6,401 bases of DNA from Bacteroidetes bacterium UBA2322 (GTDB lineage Bacteria; Bacteroidota; Bacteroidia; Chitinophagales; UBA2359). A model generated the notes under the pieces. It worked only from the letters and a program-made list of their open reading frames with translations. It was not told the DNA's origin and ran no database searches. Position numbers and translations under genes: made by a program. Where the stretch lies: NCBI GenBank assembly GCA_002345145.1, contig DDVC01000231.1, forward strand, positions 8,177 to 14,577. The letters run 5' to 3'. Of this stretch, positions 1-6,251 are shown one piece after another; the stretch's first letter is position 1, and the number at the start of each line of letters is the position of its first letter.

Positions 1-168
1 TTATGAGTTATGAGTTATGAGTTGAGAGTTATGAGTTATGAGTTATGAGTTGTGAGTTATGAGTTATGAGTTATGAGTTGTGAGTTATGAGTTGTGAGTT
101 ATGAGTTGTGAGTTATGAGTTGTGAGTTATGAGTTGTGAGTTATGAGTTATGAGTTATGAGTTATGGA
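1..168. repeat. Heptanucleotide tandem array, TTATGAG/TTGTGAG, about 24 units
   Basis: From base 1 the sequence reads as an uninterrupted run of 7-bp units. Units 1-23 (1-161) are TTATGAG (A), TTGTGAG (B) or one TTGAGAG (X, 22-28). Unit 24 (162-168, TTATGGA) is degenerate and the array then decays. The unit order is AAAX AAAB AAAB ABABABAB AAA plus the degenerate unit, so a 28-bp period precedes a 14-bp period. Because 7 is not a multiple of 3, runs of the main unit bring TGA (plus strand) or TAA (minus strand) into every frame, so it does not encode protein. The array touches the window edge and is probably longer. It lies beyond the 3' end of the aminopeptidase gene. Heptamer arrays of this kind are common between genes in Bacteroidota and cyanobacteria; no function is visible here. 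Confidence 0.97.
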
Positions 169-397
169 TTGTTTGGATTTCGGGATATTGAGATAATGGC
201 GGTTAAAGTACTATCGGGATATATTCTTTTATTCTCGAAAACAAGTCTGCGTTTATCTGCCTAACGCTGTTTTAGCTGTGTGCTTTTTTGTTATCCTATA
301 TATCACTACAACATACTGTAAGTGGTTGTTTTATTGTTGGCGCGCAGTTCTTGTTTATTAACGGCAAAGATAGGACAATGTTTTGAGGGTTAATACC
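169..397. other. Intergenic stretch with no recognisable gene
   Basis: These 229 bases lie between the heptamer array and the stop codon of the aminopeptidase. No reading frame with a plausible start is seen on either strand. The only structure I find is an imperfect inverted repeat, CTGCGTT (247-253) against AACGCTG (263-269), with one T-T mismatch. It has no T-run on its minus-strand 3' side, so it is a poor terminator candidate for the aminopeptidase gene. No convincing terminator for that gene is visible. Confidence 0.7.
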
Positions 398-3034
398 TTA
401 CCAGTTATTGTATTCTTCCAGTGCGTTGGGGTCGGTTTCGGCAGATTTTATTTGCTGCATGGTATTGGCAATAAGTTCGCCCAAGCGGTTTACCTCTGCT
501 GCGTTGTTGTGCAGGGGGTTGTTGGATGGTGTGGCATCGGGCAGTTGGGTATCATCTAAGATGCTTTTGAGCAGAGCCAACTGCTGGTACGCCATAACCC
601 TCACCCACCAGTGTTTGTGCGTAAAAGCTATATTGGCTAACTGGGCAATGCCTTTTTCTACCGCCGGCGCTTGGTCCATACGGATCAAAAAGTAACCATA
701 GGCATCTATAATGGTGTAAATATCGTAACCGGTGGCGGTTTTTAGTTGTTTTTCAAAAAAGGGCTGGTGCAGTGCAGTGCCATATTCCGAAAAAATTTGG
801 GCAATGGCAGTAGCTACATCGGGTTTGGTAGTGTTTTGGTGTTTTTCGGCATAAGAAAGAGCGTCATCGGGGTAAATAGATAGCGTAAAATACAAGGCAG
901 TGCCTAATAAAGGGCTATCGGGCAGGTTCATTACCTCATTGAGTAGGCTGCGCACATCGGGGTCATTGGGCAAGGCATCGGCAAGTTTAGAGAGGGCTAT
1001 GTTGTTTATTTCGGTATCGGGGTCATTTTTTACCAGGTTTATGAGCGCTTTTTTTAGCTGTGTGTTATCCGTATCGGGGTCAAAAAACAATTGTTCCAGA
1101 GCCGTTTTGCGCACAAGCGGGTGTGAGCTTACAAGGGCATCGGCAAACATTTGGGTTACGCCGGCAGTTTGTTGTTCATAGGCAAGCGCTTCAAGGGCTT
1201 CTATTTGGTGAATAATGTGTTTGCCGTGGTAAAACTGGTCTAAGTAGCCCTGCGTATCGGTTTGGAGTTGTTTTTCATAAAGCAGCACATAATCGGGGTC
1301 AAACAATACGGCTTTAGGTTTGGCGGGCATAACAAACTCAAATACATTTACGGTATCGGTAAGGGTTATACTGATGCGTTCGGTGCTTCCATCGGCTTTT
1401 ATGATGGCTAAATGAGTAGGAATTTGGTAAACAACCTTATTGGTTTGCATTTGGGTTATTTCAACCTTTGTTTTTTGCGTGGCGGCATCATACTGGGTTA
1501 AAATGGAAAGTATGGGGTGTCCGGGTTGTAAAAACCATTGGTCAAAAAACCAGTTAAGGTCTTGCCCGGTAATGTGTTCAAAGGCAAGCCTAAGGTCATG
1601 AATTTCTACACCGGTAAACTGGTGTTTGTGCAGGTAGTAACGGAGAGCCTCAAAAAAAGCATCATCACCCACTATATTTCTGAGCATGTGCAAAACGCGC
1701 CCGCCTTTTTGGTAGGAGTGTCCGTCAAACATATCGTTTGGGTTGGCGTGCCGGAATCTGATAATAGGCTCTTGTTTGTAGTTTGCCTCTGAGAGGTAGG
1801 CTTCCAAGTCGGCTCGCAGGTGCAGGTCGGCTTCGGGTTTACCATATTTATGTTCTATCCACAAATACTCGCCATAAGTAGCAAACGATTCATTTAGGGG
1901 CAGGTTAGCCCATGACTCGCAGGTAACCAAATTACCAAACCAGTGGTGAAAAAGTTCGTGGGCTATAATATCATCTCTTTTACCCTTTTGTTCGGGGGCT
2001 GCATAGGCATACATTTCCTCGTAAAAAAGGGTAGCAGAGGTATTTTCCATAGCTCCGGCAACAAAATTAAGCACTACAGCCTGTGCGTATTTATCCCACG
2101 GATAAGGGTAATTAAGTTTGTTAGAGAAAAACTCCAGCATTTCGGGCGTATTACCAAAAATAGTGCGGGCGCTTTGGGCAAAAGCCGTGTCCACATAATA
2201 ACTTACTTCCTTACCGCGCCAGGTATCTGTTATAACGGCGTATTGGTCTATTGCCATAGTAAACAGGTAGGGTGCGTGCGGCAGGTTTTGTTTCCAGTAA
2301 TCGGTTCGGGTGCCGTTTTGGTTGTTGGTAGAGCTTAAAAGCAGCCCGTTTGAAAGGGTTTTAAAATTTTGTGGCACGGTTATGCTTATTTCTTGGGTAC
2401 AGCGCTCATTGGGCTGGTCAATGGTAGGAAACCAGCACGATGCCGATTCGGGTTCGCCCTGTGTCCATATTTGGCGCACGTTACCATTTTCGCCGTCTGT
2501 AATAAAATACAGCCCTTGGTTGTCATAAGTAAAAGCGGGGTTATTATTAACCAATTCTTCGGGTTTAGCAGTATATTGTATAAAAACGGCAAATGTATCG
2601 GTACGGGAGTACGTTTTGGGCAGGTTTATGGTTAAGTCTAAGGAATTGTAAGTATATTTAAGCGGCCGGCTGCCTGTTTTACCCACCAGTTCAACAGCAT
2701 CAATGGTAAATCCCTTAGCTTGCAGGGTGAGCAAGTTGATAGGGTAAAAATAAGGTTTAAGGGTTAGGGTTGCCTTGCCAAATAAGTGGTGTTTTTCCCA
2801 ATCAAAACTTACGTCTAATTTTGTGTGGAGCAGGTCATATATTCGGGTAGCCGTTTGGCGGTAAGGTACTACTGTTTGGGGCTCATCAAACCAAATGTCT
2901 GGTTCTGTTTCATCGGCGGTACCGGTGTTATACCCTGCCGTTTTTTTCTGCTGACCTTCTTTTACCATAGTACAAGAGGCAGTGCCCAATAGCAGCCAAA
3001 ATACTGCCAATGCGGTTATTTTAGTACGATACAT
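398..3034 (-). CDS. M1-family zinc aminopeptidase, predicted lipoprotein
   Basis: An 878-residue metallo-aminopeptidase (gluzincin) expected to remove N-terminal residues from peptides. The N-terminus is a lipoprotein signal: Lys5, a hydrophobic stretch to Gly17, then TASC with acylated Cys21. An N-terminal beta domain spans about 65-265 and carries WTQGEPE (190-196), the substrate-anchoring Q-x-E region. The catalytic domain spans about 285-500. It has the exopeptidase motif GAMEN (327-331), zinc ligands His359 and His363 in HELFH, third ligand Glu382, and catalytic Tyr441 in SYQKGG. A small beta domain (about 510-590) and a helical, HEAT-like C-terminal domain (about 595-860) follow. All active-site residues are present, so it should be active. 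A stop codon lies four codons upstream in frame (3047-3049), which fixes the start at 3034. No Shine-Dalgarno sequence is seen. It is divergent from the glycosyltransferase gene. The family is secure; the substrate and the exact membrane location are inferred. Confidence 0.96.
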   Translation of the reverse strand: MYRTKITALAVFWLLLGTASCTMVKEGQQKKTAGYNTGTADETEPDIWFDEPQTVVPYRQTATRIYDLLHTKLDVSFDWEKHHLFGKATLTLKPYFYPINLLTLQAKGFTIDAVELVGKTGSRPLKYTYNSLDLTINLPKTYSRTDTFAVFIQYTAKPEELVNNNPAFTYDNQGLYFITDGENGNVRQIWTQGEPESASCWFPTIDQPNERCTQEISITVPQNFKTLSNGLLLSSTNNQNGTRTDYWKQNLPHAPYLFTMAIDQYAVITDTWRGKEVSYYVDTAFAQSARTIFGNTPEMLEFFSNKLNYPYPWDKYAQAVVLNFVAGAMENTSATLFYEEMYAYAAPEQKGKRDDIIAHELFHHWFGNLVTCESWANLPLNESFATYGEYLWIEHKYGKPEADLHLRADLEAYLSEANYKQEPIIRFRHANPNDMFDGHSYQKGGRVLHMLRNIVGDDAFFEALRYYLHKHQFTGVEIHDLRLAFEHITGQDLNWFFDQWFLQPGHPILSILTQYDAATQKTKVEITQMQTNKVVYQIPTHLAIIKADGSTERISITLTDTVNVFEFVMPAKPKAVLFDPDYVLLYEKQLQTDTQGYLDQFYHGKHIIHQIEALEALAYEQQTAGVTQMFADALVSSHPLVRKTALEQLFFDPDTDNTQLKKALINLVKNDPDTEINNIALSKLADALPNDPDVRSLLNEVMNLPDSPLLGTALYFTLSIYPDDALSYAEKHQNTTKPDVATAIAQIFSEYGTALHQPFFEKQLKTATGYDIYTIIDAYGYFLIRMDQAPAVEKGIAQLANIAFTHKHWWVRVMAYQQLALLKSILDDTQLPDATPSNNPLHNNAAEVNRLGELIANTMQQIKSAETDPNALEEYNNW

Positions 3035-3061
3035 TAGTTGTGATTTCTAAAAAGCATGAAG

Positions 3062-3082
3062 AAAAAACCCCAATATATGGGG
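3062..3082 (-). terminator. Terminator-like hairpin in the aminopeptidase leader (possible attenuator)
   Basis: Read on the minus strand, CCCCA (3082-3078), loop TATAT and TGGGG (3072-3068) form a 5-bp GC-rich stem followed at once by six T (3067-3062). This is the form of an intrinsic terminator, but it lies 27 bp before the aminopeptidase start codon. An outer pairing AGCAT/ATGCT (3086-3090 with 3053-3057) encloses it. If transcription starts near 3121, the hairpin is inside the leader and could act as an attenuator. The stem is short, so it may be weak or fortuitous. Confidence 0.4.
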
Positions 3083-3127
3083 CTGATGCTGCTCAGTCTC
3101 CCATAAGTAGGCAATTGTAAATTGGAG

Positions 3128-3152
3128 CAAAGTTAAGTCTAAATAAGGCAAA
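3128..3152 (-). promoter_or_regulatory. Candidate promoter for the aminopeptidase gene
   Basis: On the minus strand, TAACTTTG (3135-3128) matches the Bacteroidota -7 consensus TAnnTTTG exactly. A TTTG (3152-3149) lies upstream, but the gap of 13 bp is shorter than the usual 17-23. Transcription would start near 3121, giving a leader of about 85 nt. A small inverted repeat, CAATT-GTA-AATTG (3112-3124), covers the predicted start site and could be an operator. The short spacing lowers confidence. Confidence 0.35.
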
Positions 3153-3161
3153 TGTTTAAGT

Positions 3162-3185
3162 TTTGGTTGTTTTTTTCTATTTTTG
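3162..3185 (+). promoter_or_regulatory. Candidate promoter for the glycosyltransferase gene
   Basis: TATTTTTG (3178-3185) matches the -7 consensus TAnnTTTG exactly. TTTG (3162-3165) lies 12 bp upstream, closer than the usual 17-23. Transcription would start near 3192 and give a leader of about 170 nt holding the nested hairpin, the GC-rich element and the heptamer run. This region is T-rich, so a chance match is possible. Confidence 0.3.
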
Positions 3186-3209
3186 CTCCACAGTAATACA
3201 GTAATGAAG

Positions 3210-3274
3210 TTATGCCGGTACAAACCAAACCCTGCCGTTTTTGAAAACGGAACAAGTACCGTTGCTACCCATAA
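3210..3274. repeat. Nested inverted repeats, three-helix hairpin
   Basis: Three complementary pairs are nested in 65 bases. The inner pair is CCGTTTT (3235-3241) with AAAACGG (3244-3250), a perfect 7-bp repeat around two bases. The middle pair is CGGTAC (3216-3221) with GTACCG (3256-3261). The outer pair is TTATG (3210-3214) with CATAA (3270-3274). They could form one extended stem with internal loops, either in the glycosyltransferase leader RNA or in DNA. The inner palindrome alone could be a regulator site. No known riboswitch class is recognised. Confidence 0.55.
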
Positions 3275-3293
3275 AATCACTCACCATTCACAC

Positions 3294-3328
3294 TACCCCT
3301 AACCCTACCTCCCTCCAAAGGAGGAAAA
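3294..3328. repeat. GC-rich C-run/G-run intergenic element with a small hairpin
   Basis: A C-rich stretch with two CCCTA words ends in a perfect inverted repeat, CCTCC (3312-3316), AAA, GGAGG (3320-3324), followed by AAAA. The form (C-rich stretch, short AAA loop, G-rich arm) resembles dispersed elements between genes in many Bacteroidota genomes; this is from memory and was not searched. The GGAGG looks like a Shine-Dalgarno sequence but is 38 bp from the start codon at 3363 and partly hidden in the hairpin, so it is unlikely to serve that gene. Confidence 0.45.
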
Positions 3329-3363
3329 TTTTCTCTATTCACTTTTCACTCTTCAGTTTTCTA
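3329..3363. repeat. Degenerate heptamer array, consensus TTTTCAC, five units
   Basis: Five phased 7-bp units follow each other: TTTTCTC (3329-3335), TATTCAC (3336-3342), TTTTCAC (3343-3349), TCTTCAG (3350-3356) and TTTTCTA (3357-3363). The last unit ends on the A of the glycosyltransferase ATG. The translation-initiation region of that gene is therefore a pyrimidine-rich repeat rather than a ribosome binding site. The unit length matches the array at 1-168, though the unit sequence differs. Confidence 0.6.
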
Positions 3364-4463
3364 TGCCCCTGACTGTATTAGTAGCGCCTCTAAACTGGGG
3401 GCTGGGTCATGCTACCCGTTGCATACCCATTATTGAACTGCTGTTGCAAAAAGGGGTAAATGTATTGCTTGCCGGCGATGGCAGCTCGCTCGCCCTGCTG
3501 CAATCAGAGTTTCCGCAACTAACCACTCTACAGTTGCCTCCCTACCATATTACCTACCCCACAGCCGGCGGCAGTATGGCGCTTACTATGGCTGCCCAAA
3601 TACCTAAAATACTGCTCCAAATACGTGCCGAACACCTCGCCTTGCAAAAAATAGCCCGACAATACCCTATAAATGCGGTAATTGCCGATAACCGATACGG
3701 TTGTTACTTGCCCAATAAACCCGCTGTATTTATTACCCATCAAATTTTTATCCAAGCGCCCGATTTGCCTTTTGCCGAACCGGTACTGCACCAACTCAAC
3801 CAATTGTTTATTAAACGGTTCCGGCAATGTTGGATACCCGACCTGCCCCACCCCCATCACAATTTGAGTGGTAAACTGTCGCACAAGCTGCCCTTGCCTG
3901 CCCCAATGTACCGGTTTACCGGTTTTTTATCCCGAATGAAACCGTATTTGCCCCATAACTACAACCCACCCCATTTGCTGCCACGCTATAAAGCCGCCAT
4001 CATACTATCGGGTCCCGAGCCGCAGCGCACCCTGTTAGAACAATTGGTTATAGAGCAGGCGCAGCAAAACCCCCACCTATCGCCCTTAGCTTTGGTAAGG
4101 GGCATTACCCAAACCAACCAAATCAGCCAAACAGACAACCTCCATATTTTTGACCACCTTACCACCCCCCACCTAAACGCCCTTTTGCTGCGTTCCAATA
4201 TGGTTATAGCCCGCTCCGGCTACAGTACCATCATGGATTTAGCCGCCACAGGGGTAAAAGCCGCCTTAATACCCACCCCCGGACAAACAGAACAGGAGTA
4301 CCTTGCCCGCCGTTTTTTTCAAAAAGGTATTTTTTACGCCTCAGCACAAAATAATTTTTCGCTCCAAAACGCTATCAAAGAAACGCCCAACTACACCGGG
4401 CTCGCCTTGCAGCCTAATAACCTCTTGTTGCAAACCATAGAAGAATTTATTTTGCAACTATAA
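3363..4463 (+). CDS. GT-B glycosyltransferase, MurG/UDP-glycosyltransferase-like
   Basis: A 366-residue protein, near the usual length for this family, that probably transfers a sugar from a nucleotide donor to a lipid or small-molecule acceptor at the cytoplasmic side. No signal peptide or membrane segment is seen. The N-terminal Rossmann-like domain (about 1-195) opens with VLVAPLNWGLGHATRC, where Gly13, Gly15 and His16 form the acceptor-side GxGH loop. It also has IADNRYG (107-113) and THQ (125-127). The C-terminal donor-binding domain (about 205-345) has LSGPEPQR (215-222). It also holds ARSGYST (283-289), followed by MDL, Gly297 and PTPGQTEQE (304-312), the layout of the MurG/GT28 nucleotide-sugar site. 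The start is fixed: the upstream frame has no ATG, GTG or TTG before a TAA at 3300. It is divergent from the aminopeptidase and 117 bp before the protease. Donor and acceptor cannot be told from sequence. Confidence 0.9.
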   Translation: MPLTVLVAPLNWGLGHATRCIPIIELLLQKGVNVLLAGDGSSLALLQSEFPQLTTLQLPPYHITYPTAGGSMALTMAAQIPKILLQIRAEHLALQKIARQYPINAVIADNRYGCYLPNKPAVFITHQIFIQAPDLPFAEPVLHQLNQLFIKRFRQCWIPDLPHPHHNLSGKLSHKLPLPAPMYRFTGFLSRMKPYLPHNYNPPHLLPRYKAAIILSGPEPQRTLLEQLVIEQAQQNPHLSPLALVRGITQTNQISQTDNLHIFDHLTTPHLNALLLRSNMVIARSGYSTIMDLAATGVKAALIPTPGQTEQEYLARRFFQKGIFYASAQNNFSLQNAIKETPNYTGLALQPNNLLLQTIEEFILQL

Positions 4464-4495
4464 TTTGCTCATTGGTAAACTATTGGCTAATTTAG
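4464..4495 (+). promoter_or_regulatory. Candidate promoter for the cysteine protease gene
   Basis: TTTG (4464-4467), directly after the glycosyltransferase stop codon, is followed after 20 bp by TAATTTAG (4488-4495). This matches the Bacteroidota -7 box TAnnTTTG at all but one fixed position, with normal spacing. Transcription would start near 4502, about 80 nt before the protease start. If real, the protease has its own promoter rather than depending on read-through from the glycosyltransferase. Confidence 0.35.
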
Positions 4496-4503
4496 TGCTC
4501 TAA

Positions 4504-4518
4504 TTGGGTAATACCCAA
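4504..4518. promoter_or_regulatory. Perfect palindrome TTGGGTA-A-TACCCAA, operator-like
   Basis: Two perfect 7-bp arms (4504-4510 and 4512-4518) surround one central base. The site falls on the predicted transcription start of the protease gene, the position expected for a repressor operator. As RNA it would be a 6-bp stem with a 3-nt loop, but no T-run follows directly, so it is a weak terminator candidate for the glycosyltransferase. The palindrome is certain; its role is inferred. Confidence 0.45.
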
Positions 4519-4541
4519 ATGCCGCTTTTATACTTTCTTTT

Positions 4542-4556
4542 AAAAAGCGCCTTTTT
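4542..4556 (+). terminator. Weak A/T-rich hairpin with T-run
   Basis: AAAAAG (4542-4547), loop CGC and CTTTTT (4551-4556) form a 6-bp, mostly A-T stem ending in T. It lies 79 bp after the glycosyltransferase stop and 25 bp before the protease start. It could weakly end upstream transcripts or be a structure in the protease leader. The stem is too A/T-rich for a confident call. Confidence 0.2.
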
Positions 4557-4580
4557 CTCTAACAAACTGACCCTTTTTAC

Positions 4581-6251
4581 ATGAAAAAAATTACCCAAAA
4601 ATTCTTGCTCCCGCTTGCTTTTATTGCCGGTCTGTTCATGATTTCGCCCGGCTGCGATGAGGAGAGTGTTGATGAAATAATCAACTTGCTCAACTCATTA
4701 GGCTGGCTCCAGCCCGAAGAAAACCTAAACCAAATAGCTACCGATATTAACCTTAGCCAAGGCGGCAATGTGCCCTCCGCCGTTGACCTTGCACCTAAGT
4801 TTCCGCCAATAGGCGACCAAGGGCAGTACGGCACTTGCGTAGGTTGGTCGGTAGGGTACAATCTAAAAACCGTAATTGAAGGTATAGACCAAAACTTCAC
4901 CACCTCTCAGCTTGCCCAAGCCTCCCGTCAGTTTAGCCCAAAAGACCTCTTTTGGGCTGTTTCTAACAGCAATAAAGGCGCTGACTGCAACGGCACTACC
5001 TTTGAAGCCGCCTTTGATGTTATGCAAGCACGGGGCATTGCCACCATGGCTACTGTACCCTACCAAAACTTAGGCAATTGCAGCAGCAACCCACAAAGCG
5101 CTTGGACAACAGAAGCAAACAACTTCAAAATTACCAACTACCGAAAAATTGACCCCGATGTAAATACCATTCGAGGCTATTTAGCACAAGGCAGACCCGT
5201 AGCCATAGGCGTGCGCGTGGGCGACAATTTCCTCAAATGGAACAGTACCGGCGTACTTACTTCAGATACCTACGGCTACACCGGACAACATGCTTACCAC
5301 GCCGTTGCCGTTGCCGGATACGACGATAATAAAGGACCCAACGGCGCTTTTAAAGTGGTTAACTCTTGGGGTCCGCAGTGGGGCAATAGTGGCTATATTT
5401 GGATTGACTATTACTTTTTCCAAAATAGTTTTTGTTTCTCCGCTTTTGTAGCCAATAACAAACGCGCCGATTTTGCCCCCGATGCTGACGGCGATAACCA
5501 AGTAGATGACGGCAACATTATCAGTGGTACTGCCGACCTCATAGCCTGGGATTTATATGACTACGATGACGACCCCACCGACCTGCGTACCCGTACCATT
5601 TTTTATAACGTTTATAATATGGGTGACCGCACCATTTACTCCAGCGAGCGCTGGAATATTGTTTATATTTACTATAATGCCTATGATGCTAACGAATGGG
5701 GCATTCTGCTTTACGATTATTATACCAATGAGTATGATAATGCCAACCACAACGGACCACTTACCCAGGGTCCGGGTTTATCGGGCAATTGGTGGAACAA
5801 CATAAACGTGCCCGGCGGCTCCAGCGTAGCGCACCAGTTTGGTTCCGAAGGCTTTTTGTGGGACTATACCGTACCCGGCAACCTCAACGGTTATTACTAT
5901 ATGGCGCTGGTTGCCGATGGTTATGACGATATACAGGAACATAACGAAAGCAATAACTACTACTATTTTACCGATGACAACGATGCCCCCCTATACATAC
6001 AAAACGGCATCATAGACGACCCCAATGGCAAACGCTCTGCCTATAACCAAAGCAAACGCCCCCAAAACCCACCCAGCCGAAAGGGGGAACCCTCGCCCGC
6101 ACCCTCTGTGGTTAGAGAAGGTAATCTAAATGCCTACACTACCGCCGAAATACGTCAAATGATACAACACCATAAACAAACCGGCGAGCTTCAGCGCCGT
6201 ATTCAGCAGTTTAACCAACAGGCGCAAAACCGCAATAAAAAGAGAATGTAA
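4581..6251 (+). CDS. Secreted papain-like (C1A) cysteine protease lipoprotein with CARDB-like C-terminal domain
   Basis: A 556-residue predicted surface or periplasmic endopeptidase. It has a basic MKK start, a hydrophobic stretch, then SPGC with lipidated Cys25. The peptidase domain spans about 68-295. Its papain residues are all present: oxyanion-hole Gln80 in IGDQGQ, nucleophile Cys86 in YGTCVGWS, His240 in YHAVAVAGY, and Asn261 in VVNSWG followed by WGNSGY. No long inhibitor propeptide (I29 type) fits in the roughly 40 residues between Cys25 and the domain. An acidic DADGDNQVDD loop (301-310) looks like a calcium-binding loop. It is followed by a very Tyr/Asn/Asp-rich domain (about 313-470) ending in ADGYDDIQEHNESNN, the pattern of CARDB-type adhesion folds. 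The tail (about 480-556) is Pro-, Gln- and Arg/Lys-rich, with no type IX sorting domain seen. An in-frame TAA at 4560-4562 fixes the start. No Shine-Dalgarno sequence is present. Confidence 0.93.
   Translation: MKKITQKFLLPLAFIAGLFMISPGCDEESVDEIINLLNSLGWLQPEENLNQIATDINLSQGGNVPSAVDLAPKFPPIGDQGQYGTCVGWSVGYNLKTVIEGIDQNFTTSQLAQASRQFSPKDLFWAVSNSNKGADCNGTTFEAAFDVMQARGIATMATVPYQNLGNCSSNPQSAWTTEANNFKITNYRKIDPDVNTIRGYLAQGRPVAIGVRVGDNFLKWNSTGVLTSDTYGYTGQHAYHAVAVAGYDDNKGPNGAFKVVNSWGPQWGNSGYIWIDYYFFQNSFCFSAFVANNKRADFAPDADGDNQVDDGNIISGTADLIAWDLYDYDDDPTDLRTRTIFYNVYNMGDRTIYSSERWNIVYIYYNAYDANEWGILLYDYYTNEYDNANHNGPLTQGPGLSGNWWNNINVPGGSSVAHQFGSEGFLWDYTVPGNLNGYYYMALVADGYDDIQEHNESNNYYYFTDDNDAPLYIQNGIIDDPNGKRSAYNQSKRPQNPPSRKGEPSPAPSVVREGNLNAYTTAEIRQMIQHHKQTGELQRRIQQFNQQAQNRNKKRM
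6059..6096. repeat. Possible C-run/G-run element remnant inside the protease gene
   Basis: Within the protease tail, a C-rich stretch (CCCCC at 6059-6063, then ACCCAGCC) is followed by GAAAGGGGGAACCC. The C-run, GAAA, G-run order resembles dispersed Bacteroidota intergenic elements and the local element at 3294-3328. It encodes residues about 493-505 (RPQNPPSRKGEPS), a low-complexity linker between the CARDB-like domain and the basic tail. The likeness is from pattern only. Confidence 0.3.

Noticed and set aside
1..168. The heptamer array as a CRISPR array or a coding repeat
   Set aside because: There are no spacers between the 7-bp units, and stop codons recur in the frames of both strands.
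365..372. An exact minus-strand TATCTTTG (-7 type) box just after the aminopeptidase stop codon
   Set aside because: There is no upstream TTG at a usable distance and no plausible gene follows on the minus strand up to the window edge.
1538..2338. Plus-strand open frames of 84-131 codons within the aminopeptidase gene
   Set aside because: They are antisense shadows of a complete M1 peptidase with intact motifs and show no family signature of their own.
3047..3280. A 77-codon minus-strand open frame between the two divergent genes
   Set aside because: It starts upstream of the best promoter match, has no recognisable domain or ribosome binding site, spans the inverted repeats and the terminator-like hairpin, and looks like a chance open frame.
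3320..3324. GGAGG as a Shine-Dalgarno site for the glycosyltransferase
   Set aside because: It is 38 bp from the ATG, lies in a hairpin arm, and no other start codon occurs in that frame between it and the gene.
5557..5805. Open frames on both strands opposite the CARDB-like region of the protease
   Set aside because: They are low-complexity Ile/Val/Thr/Pro-rich shadows caused by the Tyr/Asn/Asp-rich codons of the real gene.
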